The position numbers and the translations under genes are program-made. From NCBI GenBank assembly GCA_937898885.1, contig CALDKD010000041.1, positions 60,571 through 124,570 of the forward strand: a stretch of DNA of 64,000 nt, read 5' to 3'. The notes beneath the pieces are model-generated. The model was not told the DNA's origin. It saw only the letters and a program-made list of their open reading frames with translations, and ran no database searches. The stretch is from an uncultured Bacteroidales bacterium (lineage in GTDB: Bacteria > Bacteroidota > Bacteroidia > Bacteroidales > Bacteroidaceae). Below are positions 17,625-27,103 of this stretch, one piece after another (position 1 is the first letter of the stretch; every line of letters begins with the position of its first letter).

Positions 17625-17632
17625 TATCTTTG
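17625..17632 (+). promoter_or_regulatory. Predicted -7 element inside the gdhA terminator region
   Basis: TATCTTTG, followed at once by the left arm of the gdhA terminator (17633-17642). The predicted start of transcription falls within that arm, so transcripts from here would lack most of it. The -33 element is weak. Confidence 0.5.
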
Positions 17633-17674
17633 CACCGGCTGGGCACAATGATTGCTCCAGCCGGTGTCTTTTTT
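17633..17674 (+). terminator. Intrinsic terminator after gdhA
   Basis: Perfect 10-bp GC-rich stem (CACCGGCTGG at 17633-17642 with CCAGCCGGTG at 17657-17666), 14-base loop, then TCTTTTTT. It begins 43 bases after the gdhA stop. Confidence 0.85.
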
Positions 17675-17687
17675 ATCCGGTAATTAT

Positions 17688-20633
17688 ATGACAGCGGAGG
17701 GTACTGAATATATGTCACTGATGGCCAGAAGAATAAAGCACATTCTTCTGGTATGTAACAATTATGACAGCTATACTCTTGAGGAGGATGGCAGAATAGA
17801 GAACCGCATCGCTCAGGACTATGCCGAGCTGAATCTTAGCAATCCGCCTGAGATTGAGCGCGTGGAGACTACTGTCGATGCGCTTGCTCTGGTTCGTGGG
17901 GGCCGTAGCTATGACCTTGTAATCACAATGTACAACGTGGGCGAGGTGAATGTGTTTGACTTCTCGCTGCAGATGAAACAGATGTCACCGGATACTCCTA
18001 TCGTATTGCTGGCATCGTTCTCGCGCGAGATATACAACCGCATTCAGGACAGAGCCTCATCATCGATAGATTATTTCTTCTGCTGGAACAACTCAACGGA
18101 TCTTATCATCGCCATCATCAAGCTGCTCGAGGACAAAATGAATGCCAATCAGGACATTCTTGAGTCCGGCGTTCGTGCCATACTGCTGGTGGAGGATTCC
18201 GTAAGGTATTACTCAACGTACCTGCCGGTATTGTATAAACTGGTGCTTCAACAGAACAGCGAGGCCATACGCGACGCCTTGAATGAGAAACAGCAGATAC
18301 AGCGAAAACGCTCTCGTCCTAAAATCCTGATGGCCACCTGCTACGATGAGGCAATGGAGATGTACGAGCGTTATAAGAACAATATCCTTGGCATAATATC
18401 GGATATTGGTTTTGTCATGCATCGCGATGACCCGCCTGAGAAGGAGGTTCTTGATGCCGGTGTCACACTCTGTAACTATATACGTCAGGACAATCCTACA
18501 ATGCCGCTGCTGATGCAGTCGTCGCAGGAGAGTATGCGCGAGGTGGCGCAGAGACTCGGTGTGGGCTTCGTCGTGAAGACCTCAAAGACACTGACGCACG
18601 AGCTTTCGGAATACATAGGCCGTGAGTTCGGCTTTGGCGATTTCGTGGTTACCGATTCCGAGACCGGAGAGGAACTGATGCGTGCCGGAGACCTTTACGG
18701 ATTCGAGAAGATTATGACCAATATATCTGAGACCGAGTTCCGTCGCCTCTCAGACAAGAACTACATTTCCAGATGGTTGTTTGCCCGAGGCCTTTTTGAA
18801 CTGGGCAAGTTCCTTCGTCCGCTTACCATCCGTGACAGCTCGGACATTCCTGAGATAAGGAGAATCAACCAGAAGGCCATTCGTGATTTCCGCATAAGTC
18901 AGGCCCTTGGCGTAGTGGCACGCTTCAATAAAGACAGCTACAATGATGCCATCTGGTTCTCCAGAATAGGCAATGGCTCGCTGGGAGGCAAGGCGCGTGG
19001 ACTGGCATTCCTGAACTACATCCTTCAGAAATACGATCTCTACAGAAAGTGGGAGGGAGTAAGGGTCATGGTACCGCGTACGCTTGTCATCACCACAGAC
19101 TACTTTGACCGCTTCATCATTGAGAACGGACTTCAGTATGTGATCAACTCCGACATATCCGATGCGGAGATTCTCTCCGAGTTCGTGGCATCGACATTGC
19201 CGTCTGACCTTACAGATTGCCTGAAGGTGTTTATCCACAACATTCACAAGCCGTTGGCCGTACGCTCGTCGTCGAAGCTGGAGGACTCATATTACCAGCC
19301 CTTCGCAGGAGTCTATTCCACATATATGATACCTCGTACGGAAAACGAGGACCAGATGCTGAGACTTCTGAGCAAGGCAATCAAGAGCGTCTATGCATCT
19401 ATATACTTCGCCGCGTCCAGAGGCTATATCACTGCCACGGCAAATGTGATATCAGAGGAGAAGATGGCAATCATCCTTCAGGAGGTCTGCGGCTCGCAGG
19501 ATGGTGAGTATTACTTCCCTACATTCTCCGGTGTGGCGCGCTCGGTGAACTTCTATCCAATCGGTCACGAGAAACCCGAGGACGGTATAGTAAAGGTCGC
19601 CATGGGTCTCGGAAAGGCTGTGGTTGACGGTGACCAGGTTCTCCGCTTCTCGCCAAAGTATCCCAGGCACGTTCTCCAGACATCTACGACAGAGCTGACA
19701 ATGACAGACACCCAGAAGTCAATGTTTGCCCTGAACCTTCAGCCTGACAAGTTCAAGACATCTGTCGATGATGCCGTGAACCTTGAGCGGATACCAATAT
19801 CGGAGTGCGGAAAGTTCCGGAATCTGAAATATGTGGCATCTACTTGGGACAGCGAGAATATGCGCATTGTTGACTCCGCCATTCCTCAGGGCCCCAAGTT
19901 CGTGACGTTCGCCCAGATTCTCAAGTTCAAGACACTGCCACTGGCGGAGATTGTAACCGAGCTTCTTCTGATTGCGCAGAAGGAGATGAAGTGCGGAGTT
20001 GAGATAGAGTTCGCCGCGAATATGGACCGTCGCGATGACTTGCCGTCCATATTCAACGTGCTCCAGATCAGACCAATCTCTGTTGACAGCCGCAATGTCG
20101 ATGTGGATTGGGAGAATATAGATACAGGCAACCCTATAGTCTATTCCGGGAGCGCGCTTGGCACAGGATGGATTGACGGTGTGAGTGATATTGTGTATCT
20201 GCGTCAGGATACCTTCGATGTTACCAAGACAAGGCAGATGGCAATGGAGCTGACACAGCTGAACAACCGTTTCCGTTCCGAGGGAAGGAACTATATTCTC
20301 ATAGGATATGGCCGGTGGGGTTCAAGCATCCCGTCACTTGGCGTTCCGGTACAGTGGAGCGACATATCCGAGGCCAAGGTGATTGTAGAGTGCAGCCTTA
20401 AGGATTTCCGCGTAGATCCAAGTCAGGGCACGCATTTCTTCCAGAATCTGACATCGTTCAATGCCGGTTATATCAATGTCGATCCGTGTCCCGGCAAACC
20501 AGACGTGTTTGACTATGAGGCATTGGAGAGGATAGCGCCTGTATGTGAGACTGAGTTCCTGCGGCACGTCCGTCTGGACCGCAGCCTTGAGATATGCATT
20601 GACGGCCGTGAAAGCAAGGCGTTGATAAAGTAA
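17688..20633 (+). CDS. PEP/pyruvate-binding (PPDK-N) protein with receiver-like N-terminal domains
   Basis: A 981-residue protein usually labelled PEP synthase but missing the rest of that enzyme. N-terminal residues ~15-145 resemble a receiver fold (HILLVCNNYDS, YDLVITMYNV, TPIVLLASF). A second receiver-like domain (about 160-310) keeps the canonical positions: ILLVEDS, the phospho-acceptor Asp in ILGIISDIGF (about residue 239), LLMQSSQ and the conserved Lys in GFVVKTSK. The ATP-grasp PPDK-N domain follows (about 440-830), with LGGKARGLAFLNYIL and LAVRSSSKLEDSYYQPFAGVYSTY. I find no phosphohistidine swivel (TSHAAIVAR-like) and no TIM-barrel PEP domain. The start is uncertain: ATG 17688 or ATG 17712, the latter with a GGAGG 10 bases upstream. 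cstA follows 20 bases after the stop. Confidence 0.8.
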   Translation: MTAEGTEYMSLMARRIKHILLVCNNYDSYTLEEDGRIENRIAQDYAELNLSNPPEIERVETTVDALALVRGGRSYDLVITMYNVGEVNVFDFSLQMKQMSPDTPIVLLASFSREIYNRIQDRASSSIDYFFCWNNSTDLIIAIIKLLEDKMNANQDILESGVRAILLVEDSVRYYSTYLPVLYKLVLQQNSEAIRDALNEKQQIQRKRSRPKILMATCYDEAMEMYERYKNNILGIISDIGFVMHRDDPPEKEVLDAGVTLCNYIRQDNPTMPLLMQSSQESMREVAQRLGVGFVVKTSKTLTHELSEYIGREFGFGDFVVTDSETGEELMRAGDLYGFEKIMTNISETEFRRLSDKNYISRWLFARGLFELGKFLRPLTIRDSSDIPEIRRINQKAIRDFRISQALGVVARFNKDSYNDAIWFSRIGNGSLGGKARGLAFLNYILQKYDLYRKWEGVRVMVPRTLVITTDYFDRFIIENGLQYVINSDISDAEILSEFVASTLPSDLTDCLKVFIHNIHKPLAVRSSSKLEDSYYQPFAGVYSTYMIPRTENEDQMLRLLSKAIKSVYASIYFAASRGYITATANVISEEKMAIILQEVCGSQDGEYYFPTFSGVARSVNFYPIGHEKPEDGIVKVAMGLGKAVVDGDQVLRFSPKYPRHVLQTSTTELTMTDTQKSMFALNLQPDKFKTSVDDAVNLERIPISECGKFRNLKYVASTWDSENMRIVDSAIPQGPKFVTFAQILKFKTLPLAEIVTELLLIAQKEMKCGVEIEFAANMDRRDDLPSIFNVLQIRPISVDSRNVDVDWENIDTGNPIVYSGSALGTGWIDGVSDIVYLRQDTFDVTKTRQMAMELTQLNNRFRSEGRNYILIGYGRWGSSIPSLGVPVQWSDISEAKVIVECSLKDFRVDPSQGTHFFQNLTSFNAGYINVDPCPGKPDVFDYEALERIAPVCETEFLRHVRLDRSLEICIDGRESKALIK

Positions 20634-20653
20634 CTTACATTTAGTTTAAAGAT

Positions 20654-22114
20654 ATGATAACTTTCTCCATCGCGCTGATAATTCTTGTGCTGGGCTATCT
20701 GGTCTATGGCGGATTCATGGCGCGTCTTTTCGGAGAGGACAAGACACGTCAGGTCCCGTCCGAGACAATGGCCGATGGCGTTGACTATGTGAGCATGCCA
20801 ACGTGGAAGGCATATATGATCCAGTTCCTCAACATCGCCGGACTCGGTCCTATATTCGGGGCCATAATGGGTGCCAAATTCGGCACGTCATCATATTTGT
20901 GGATAGTGTTCGGATGCATTTTCGGCGGTGCGGTACACGACTATCTGTCAGGAATGATATCGTTGCGGAATGGCGGTGAGAGCCTGCCGAATCTGGTGGG
21001 CCGCTATCTTGGCGGAGCAATCAAGAGTGTCTTTACGCTTTTCTCGCTGATTCTGATGATTCTGGTGGGGTGCGTTTTCGTGTCACAGCCGGCGGAGCTT
21101 CTGGCCAATCTTACCCCGGAATCACTGAACGTGAATTTCTGGATGATACTCATCTTTATCTATTATCTGGTAGCCACCCTGTTCCCGATAGACAAGATTA
21201 TAGGAAACCTGTATCCCATCCTTGGCGCGGCATTGCTGTTTATGGCAATCGGGGTGCTGACAATGCTGTTCGTGCATCATCCTGACCTGCCGGAGATGTG
21301 GAACGGTTTTGGCGTAAAGTACGAGAAGAACCCCGTCTTTCCTATGATGTTCGTATCCATAGCCTGCGGAGCCGTGAGCGGATTCCACGCGACACAGTCT
21401 CCGATGATGGCCCGCTGCGTCAGAAATGAGCGTAACGGCCGCATAGTGTTTTATGGCGCTATGATAAGCGAGGGCATAGTGGCTCTGATATGGGCTGCCG
21501 CAGCCACGGCTTATTTCCAGAGTCACGGCGCGGGTGAGACTGCCGCTACAATCACAATGAACATATCGCGTGAGTGGCTCGGCAAGGTGGGCGGCATAAT
21601 TGCCGTCATAGGAGTTGTTGCCGCACCTATCTCCACTGGCGATACCGCATTGCGAAGCGCCCGCCTTATGATTGCCGACTCGCTGAATTTCACGCAAAAG
21701 GGAATTCTGAACCGCCTGATGATCTCCATTCCGCTGTTTGTCGTCACATTGATAGTGCTGTTCCTGAGCATCTCGCAGAAAGACGGATTCGCCGTGATAT
21801 GGCGTTACTTCTCGTGGAGCAATCAGGTGCTTTCCGTGTTTACATTCTGGGCTTTGACCGTATATTTGTGCAAGAACGGTAAAAACTGTCTTGTCACGCT
21901 GGTGCCGGCTTTGTTTATGACGGTTGTAACCACATCGTATGTCCTGCTGGCTCCGGAATGCTGCGGCTTGCCCGGGTATATCTCCTATCCTGCCGGAGTG
22001 CTGCTGGCTCTGGACTTCCTGTTTGTCTTCCTTCGTTGGAAATATCATTACAAAATGAAGTTTCCGGACAAAGCCCGTCTCTGGAAGAACAGGCAAGATG
22101 TCAGGGGCGTGTGA
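20654..22114 (+). CDS. cstA: Carbon starvation protein CstA family transporter
   Basis: A multi-pass inner-membrane protein of 486 residues. It has the CstA features: an N-terminal helix with GYLVYGGFMARLFGED, the conserved DYVSMPTWKAYMIQFLNIAGLGPIFGAIMGAKFG, HDYLSGMISLRNGGESLP, and HATQSPMMARC. About 14 hydrophobic segments are visible. CstA and its relatives import pyruvate and, in some species, peptides under carbon limitation. The short-form length (versus ~700 residues in E. coli) is normal for Bacteroidales. It follows the PPDK-N protein by 20 bases, so the two are probably one transcription unit, and nifJ lies one gene downstream; pyruvate is the shared theme. Confidence 0.9.
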   Translation: MITFSIALIILVLGYLVYGGFMARLFGEDKTRQVPSETMADGVDYVSMPTWKAYMIQFLNIAGLGPIFGAIMGAKFGTSSYLWIVFGCIFGGAVHDYLSGMISLRNGGESLPNLVGRYLGGAIKSVFTLFSLILMILVGCVFVSQPAELLANLTPESLNVNFWMILIFIYYLVATLFPIDKIIGNLYPILGAALLFMAIGVLTMLFVHHPDLPEMWNGFGVKYEKNPVFPMMFVSIACGAVSGFHATQSPMMARCVRNERNGRIVFYGAMISEGIVALIWAAAATAYFQSHGAGETAATITMNISREWLGKVGGIIAVIGVVAAPISTGDTALRSARLMIADSLNFTQKGILNRLMISIPLFVVTLIVLFLSISQKDGFAVIWRYFSWSNQVLSVFTFWALTVYLCKNGKNCLVTLVPALFMTVVTTSYVLLAPECCGLPGYISYPAGVLLALDFLFVFLRWKYHYKMKFPDKARLWKNRQDVRGV

Positions 22115-22176
22115 TTATTTGCGGATTATTTAGCATTTTTTGTAAAGTAGAGTTAGCAAAAGACGGCTATTTTGCT

Positions 22177-22184
22177 TACCTTTG
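22177..22184 (+). promoter_or_regulatory. Predicted promoter of the AAA ATPase gene
   Basis: TACCTTTG with TTAG at 22153-22156, 20 bases upstream in the -33 position. It places the start of transcription near 22190 and so selects the ATG at 22223 over the earlier TTG. Confidence 0.65.
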
Positions 22185-22222
22185 CGTTTCAAGTGCGAGA
22201 GCGCCTGAAACGCATTGTTTTT

Positions 22223-23401
22223 ATGGAGTCTTTCTTCAGAACACACGACTATCTTATTGAGCATCTGCAGGCCTCGGTGAGACGCGACCTTATGGATGAG
22301 ATTGACTGGTCACAGCGTATGATCGGCATCAAGGGTACGCGTGGAGTGGGGAAGACCACATTCCTGCTCCAGTATGCCAGGGAGAAGTTCGGCAGAGACC
22401 GCTCGTGCCTCTATATCAATATGAACAACTTCTACTTCCAGGGCCGTGGTATCGCTGAGTTCGCAGGCGAGTTCCACAGAATAGGCGGCAAGGTGCTTCT
22501 GATTGATCAGGTGTTCAAGCATCCGGACTGGAGCAGCGAGCTCCGCAAGTGCTACGACTTGTATCCCGGCTTGAAAATAGTCTTTACAGGCTCGTCTGTG
22601 ATGCGTCTCAAAGAGGAGAATCCTGAGCTTGGCGGTATAGTGACATCGTATAACCTGAGAGGTTTCTCGTTCCGTGAGTTCCTGAACCTGAAGGCGGGCA
22701 CTGGCTTCAAGAGCCACAGTCTGTACGACATCATCCGCCATCACGAGGATATCGCGCAGGAGATACTTGCCGAGGTACGTCCTCTTGACTATTTCCAGGA
22801 TTATCTGCATCACGGCTTCTATCCGTTCTTTCTGGAGAATCGGAACTTCTCGGAGAATCTTATAAAGACTATGAACATGATGATGGAGGTTGATATCCTC
22901 CTCATCAAGCAGATAGAGTTGAAGTATCTGGCCAGGATAAAGAAACTGTTCTATCTGATGGCCGTTGAGGGTACGAGCGCCCCCAACGTAAGCCAGCTGG
23001 CAGACGAGACAGACACATCGCGTGCCACAGTAATGAACTATATCAAGTATCTGGCCGATGCGCGTCTCATCAATATGGTCTATGCCAAGGGCGATACATT
23101 CCCCAAAAAGCCGGCCCGCGTGATGATGCACAACTCAAACCTTATCTACACCATATACCCTCCCCGCGCCGACCAGCAGGATGTCCTTGAGACATTCTTT
23201 GTGAACACTCTCTGGAAAGACCACGTGGTGCACAAGGGCGAGAAAGGCTTCAGCTTCCTTGTTGACGGTGACATCAGCTTCAAGGTCTGCACCGACGAGG
23301 CCCGTTTCCGCAACAACCCCAGCGCGTACTATGCCGTTGATGACCTGGATCTGGGTCACGACAACGTCATTCCCCTCTGGCTCTTCGGTTTCCTATATTA
23401 A
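22223..23401 (+). CDS. AAA-family ATPase (AAA_14/DUF4143 type)
   Basis: A 392-residue cytoplasmic ATPase of the large bacterial/archaeal AAA_14 family with a C-terminal DUF4143-like domain. Walker A is GIKGTRGVGKTTFLL (about residues 34-48); Walker B is KVLLIDQVFKHP; sensor I is LKIVFTGSSVMRL. The middle has the typical LRGFSFREFLNL segment. A winged-helix-like stretch follows (APNVSQLADETDTSRATVMNYIKYLADARLI), and the end is nuclease-fold-like without a clear PD-(D/E)xK signature. Members are widespread, often multicopy, and functionally uncharacterised. It has its own promoter and ends 33 bases before nifJ. Confidence 0.8.
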   Translation: MESFFRTHDYLIEHLQASVRRDLMDEIDWSQRMIGIKGTRGVGKTTFLLQYAREKFGRDRSCLYINMNNFYFQGRGIAEFAGEFHRIGGKVLLIDQVFKHPDWSSELRKCYDLYPGLKIVFTGSSVMRLKEENPELGGIVTSYNLRGFSFREFLNLKAGTGFKSHSLYDIIRHHEDIAQEILAEVRPLDYFQDYLHHGFYPFFLENRNFSENLIKTMNMMMEVDILLIKQIELKYLARIKKLFYLMAVEGTSAPNVSQLADETDTSRATVMNYIKYLADARLINMVYAKGDTFPKKPARVMMHNSNLIYTIYPPRADQQDVLETFFVNTLWKDHVVHKGEKGFSFLVDGDISFKVCTDEARFRNNPSAYYAVDDLDLGHDNVIPLWLFGFLY

Positions 23402-23434
23402 AATGAATATAATAACAAAATACACTTAACTGTT

Positions 23435-26400
23435 ATGGCAAAGAAATTCTTAACTTGTGATGGTAATCAGGCCGCCGCTCATGTAGCATACATGTTCTCG
23501 GAGGTCGCCGCCATCTATCCTATCACGCCGTCATCAACGATGGCAGAGTATGTTGACGAGTGGGCAGCCCAGGGCCGCAAGAACATCTTCGGTGAGACCG
23601 TAATGGTACAGGAGATGCAGTCCGAGGGAGGTGCCGCAGGTGCCGTGCACGGCTCACTTCAGGCCGGTGCCCTGACCACTACATTCACAGCATCGCAGGG
23701 CCTTCTGCTGATGATTCCTAATATGTATAAGATTGCAGGCGAGCTGCTTCCTTGCGTATTCCACGTATCAGCCCGTACACTGGCATCACACTCACTCTGT
23801 ATCTTCGGTGACCATCAGGACGTGATGGCCTGCCGTCAGACAGGTTTCGCAATGCTGGCTGAAGGCTCGGTACAGGAGGTTATGGACCTGGCTGGTGTGG
23901 CACACCTCTCAGCCATTAAGGCGAGAGTACCATTCGTGAACTTCTTTGACGGATTCCGCACATCGCACGAGATTCAGAAGATTGAGGCTCTCGAGAACGA
24001 GGACCTTGCAGGCCTTATCGACCAGCAGGCACTCAAGGAGTTCCGCGAGCGTGCCCTCAACCCGAACAATCCTGTAATGCGTGGTATGGCCGAGAACCCT
24101 GATACATTCTTCACACACCGTGAGGTATGCAACAAGTACTACGAGGCAGTTCCTGACATCGTTGCTGACTATATGAAAGAGATCAGCAAGATCACAGGCC
24201 GTGAGTACAAGCCATTCACATACTATGGCGCAGCCGATGCTGAGCGTGTCATCATAGCAATGGGTACAGTTACCGAGGCTGCCAAGGAGGTTATTGACTA
24301 CCTGACAGAGAAGGGCGAGAAGGTCGGTATCGTAGCAGTTCATCTGTACCGTCCGTTCTCAGTCAAGTACCTGAGCGCCGTTCTGCCAAAGAGCGTGAGA
24401 CGCATCGCGGTTCTGGACCGTACCAAGGAGCCGGGCGCAAACGGCGAGCCTTTGTATCTTGATGTCGTTGAGGCATTCGCACAGTGCCAGGAGCTCAAGG
24501 CCATCAATCCTGTAATAGTAGGCGGTCGTTACGGACTCGGCTCACACGATACCACCCCCGCGCAGATTATCGCCGTATATGAGAACCTTGCACTGGCACA
24601 GCCGAAGAATCAGTTCACACTTGGTATCAATGACGATGTCACATTCACCTCACTGCCACAGGGCGAGGAGATAGCACTTGGCGGCAAGGGTATGTTCGAG
24701 GCCAAGTTCTACGGTCTTGGAGCAGACGGTACCGTAGGCGCAAACAAGAACTCCGTGAAGATTATCGGCGACAACACCGACAAGCACTGCCAGGCATACT
24801 TCAGCTATGACTCAAAGAAGTCCGGCGGTTTCACCTGCTCACACCTTCGTTTCGGTGACAGCCCGATCCGCTCAACATATCTGGTAAACACCCCGAACTT
24901 TGTGGCTTGCCACGTTCAGGCTTACCTGAAGATGTACGATGTTACCCGTGGACTCCAGAAGGGAGGTACATTCCTGCTGAATACCATCTGGGAGGGTGAT
25001 GAGCTCGCAGCCAACCTGCCTGCAAATGTAAAGGCCTACTTCGCGAGGAACGACATCAAGGTCTATTACATCAACGCCACCAGGATAGCTCAGGAGATCG
25101 GCCTTGGCAACCGTACCAACACCATCCTGCAGAGCGCGTTCTTCCGCATCACCGAGGTTATTCCTGTTGACCTTGCCATTGAGCAGATGAAGAAGTTCAT
25201 CGTGAAGTCTTATGGCAAGAAGGGTGAGGATGTAGTCAACAAGAACTATGCTGCCGTTGACCGTGGCGGCGAGTACAAGCAGCTTGCAGTTGACAAGGCC
25301 TGGGCATCACTTGAGGCTCCGAAGGCTGCTGCCAACGACGATCCTGACTATATCAACAACATTGTACGTCCTATCAATGCCCAGAACGGCGACCTACTGC
25401 CGGTAAGCGCATTCAAGGACAGCATTGACGGCACCTGGCCTGCCGGTACCGCCGCATACGAGAAGCGTGGTGTAAGCGCGTTCGTTCCAGTATGGGATCC
25501 GGCAAAGTGTATCCAGTGCAACAAGTGCGCATACGTTTGTCCTCACGCTTGTATCCGTCCGTTCGTTATGGATGAGAGCGAGGCTGCCGGCTTCAAGGCC
25601 GAGACCCTTGAGATGAAGGCTCCGGCTGCATTCAAGGGAATGAGATTCCGTATGCAGGTTGGTGTCATGGACTGCCTTGGCTGTGGAAACTGCGTGGATG
25701 TATGTCCGGGCAATCCTAAGCTGGGTGGCTCAGCTCTCTCAATGGTTCCGTTCGAGGGCCAGGAGGCTGAGGCCGCAAACTGGGAGTATTGCGTAAAGAA
25801 CGTCAAGTCAAAGCAGAGCCTCATCGATATTCAGCAGAGTGCCAAGAACTCACAGTTCGCAACTCCTCTGTTTGAGTTCTCTGGCGCTTGCTCAGGCTGC
25901 GGCGAGACTCCGTATCTGAAGCTTATATCACAGTTGTTCGGTGACCGTGAGATCGTATCCAACGCTACCGGTTGCTCATCAATCTATTCAGGCTCTATTC
26001 CATCAACTCCTTATACAAAGAACGAGGAGGGTCACGGACCAGCCTGGGCCAACTCCCTGTTCGAGGACTTCTGCGAGTACGGTATGGGTATGCAGCTTGC
26101 CAACCGCAAGATGCGTATGCGTCTGGAGCGCCTGATGGGCGAGGCTCAGAGCTGCACCTGCTGCTCCGACGAGCTGAAGGCTCTCTTCAATGAGTGGATT
26201 GAGAAGAAGAACGATGCCGATGCCACCAAGGCTCTCGCTCCGAAGATCATCGCCGGCTGTGAGGCTTGCGGTTGCGACATCTGCAAGCAGATTCTGGCCT
26301 GCAAGGATTATCTGATCAAGCGCAGCCAGTGGATTGTAGGTGGTGACGGCGCATCATACGATATAGGTTATGGCGGTCTGGATCACGTAATCGCCAGCGG

Positions 26401-26977
26401 TGAGGATGTGAACATCCTGGTACTTGATACCGAGGTATATTCAAATACCGGTGGTCAGGCATCAAAGTCAACACCTCTGGGCGCAATCGCCAAGTTCGCT
26501 GCCAGCGGCAAGCGTGTCCGCAAGAAAGACCTGGGTATGATTGCCACCACATACGGCTATGTATATGCCGCTCAGATTGCAATGGGCGCAGACAACGCAC
26601 AGTGTCTGAAGGCTATCCGCGAGGCCGAGGCTTATCCGGGCCCGTCAATCATCATCGCCTACGCTCCGTGTATCAACCACGGTTTGAAGAAGGGTATGGG
26701 CAAGGCACAGGCCGAGGAGGCTGCGGCTGTAGAGTGCGGCTACTGGCACCTGTGGCGTTATAACCCATCTCTCGAGGAGGAGGGCAAGAACCCGTTCTCT
26801 CTTGACTCAAAGGAGCCGCAGTGGGATAAGTTCCAGGACTTCCTGAAGGGCGAGGTTCGTTACGCATCTGTAATGAAGCAGTACCCGACCGAGGCTCAGG
26901 AGCTCTTCGACAAGGCTGAGGAGATGGCTAAGAAGCGTTATGCGTCTTACATCCGTATGAGCAAGATGGAGTGGTAA
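23435..26977 (+). CDS. nifJ: Pyruvate:ferredoxin (flavodoxin) oxidoreductase
   Basis: Single-chain PFOR of 1180 residues, converting pyruvate and CoA to acetyl-CoA, CO2 and reduced ferredoxin, the central anaerobic step here. Domain order is: pyrimidine-binding TPP domain (IYPITPSSTMAEYVDEWAAQG), transketolase C-like domain II (GTVTEAAKEVIDYL), gamma domain (GLGADGTVGANKNSVKIIG), two [4Fe-4S] ferredoxin clusters (CIQCNKCAYVCPHACIRP and CLGCGNCVDVCPG), and the TPP pyrophosphate-binding domain with CSGCGETPY, GDGASYDIGYGGLDHV and EVYSNTGGQ. Codon use looks highly biased, as expected for an abundant enzyme. A terminator follows directly. Confidence 0.97.
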   Translation: MAKKFLTCDGNQAAAHVAYMFSEVAAIYPITPSSTMAEYVDEWAAQGRKNIFGETVMVQEMQSEGGAAGAVHGSLQAGALTTTFTASQGLLLMIPNMYKIAGELLPCVFHVSARTLASHSLCIFGDHQDVMACRQTGFAMLAEGSVQEVMDLAGVAHLSAIKARVPFVNFFDGFRTSHEIQKIEALENEDLAGLIDQQALKEFRERALNPNNPVMRGMAENPDTFFTHREVCNKYYEAVPDIVADYMKEISKITGREYKPFTYYGAADAERVIIAMGTVTEAAKEVIDYLTEKGEKVGIVAVHLYRPFSVKYLSAVLPKSVRRIAVLDRTKEPGANGEPLYLDVVEAFAQCQELKAINPVIVGGRYGLGSHDTTPAQIIAVYENLALAQPKNQFTLGINDDVTFTSLPQGEEIALGGKGMFEAKFYGLGADGTVGANKNSVKIIGDNTDKHCQAYFSYDSKKSGGFTCSHLRFGDSPIRSTYLVNTPNFVACHVQAYLKMYDVTRGLQKGGTFLLNTIWEGDELAANLPANVKAYFARNDIKVYYINATRIAQEIGLGNRTNTILQSAFFRITEVIPVDLAIEQMKKFIVKSYGKKGEDVVNKNYAAVDRGGEYKQLAVDKAWASLEAPKAAANDDPDYINNIVRPINAQNGDLLPVSAFKDSIDGTWPAGTAAYEKRGVSAFVPVWDPAKCIQCNKCAYVCPHACIRPFVMDESEAAGFKAETLEMKAPAAFKGMRFRMQVGVMDCLGCGNCVDVCPGNPKLGGSALSMVPFEGQEAEAANWEYCVKNVKSKQSLIDIQQSAKNSQFATPLFEFSGACSGCGETPYLKLISQLFGDREIVSNATGCSSIYSGSIPSTPYTKNEEGHGPAWANSLFEDFCEYGMGMQLANRKMRMRLERLMGEAQSCTCCSDELKALFNEWIEKKNDADATKALAPKIIAGCEACGCDICKQILACKDYLIKRSQWIVGGDGASYDIGYGGLDHVIASGEDVNILVLDTEVYSNTGGQASKSTPLGAIAKFAASGKRVRKKDLGMIATTYGYVYAAQIAMGADNAQCLKAIREAEAYPGPSIIIAYAPCINHGLKKGMGKAQAEEAAAVECGYWHLWRYNPSLEEEGKNPFSLDSKEPQWDKFQDFLKGEVRYASVMKQYPTEAQELFDKAEEMAKKRYASYIRMSKMEW

Positions 26978-26996
26978 TCTCCACCTTCTATAATAT

Positions 26997-27028
26997 GAAA
27001 GGGTCCGGCCTGGCGGTCGGGCCCTTTC
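26997..27028 (+). terminator. Hairpin after nifJ
   Basis: A 14-bp stem (left arm 26997-27010, right arm 27015-27028, two G-T pairs) with a TGGC tetraloop, 17 bases after the nifJ stop. The U-tract is poor (TGTATT), so termination strength is uncertain. Confidence 0.65.
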
Positions 27029-27091
27029 TGTATTCGGGCTGTTGATGCGTAAATGATGAGTATATATTGTGCTGTATCCGTTTTTTCTATA

Positions 27092-27099
27092 TAAGTTTG
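27092..27099 (+). promoter_or_regulatory. Predicted -7 promoter element of the CDF transporter gene
   Basis: TAAGTTTG ends only 4 bases before the ATG at 27104. With the usual -7 spacing the transcript would start at or next to the start codon, implying a leaderless mRNA. A TTG lies 22 bases upstream. Confidence 0.55.
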
Positions 27100-27103
27100 C
27101 AAT

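Noticed and set aside
21122..22096. 324-codon minus-strand frame opposite cstA
   Set aside because: Complement of a membrane-protein gene; rich in His, Gln and Arg as expected for a shadow frame.
22310..23131. 273-codon minus-strand frame opposite the AAA ATPase
   Set aside because: Antisense shadow, no start region or motif.
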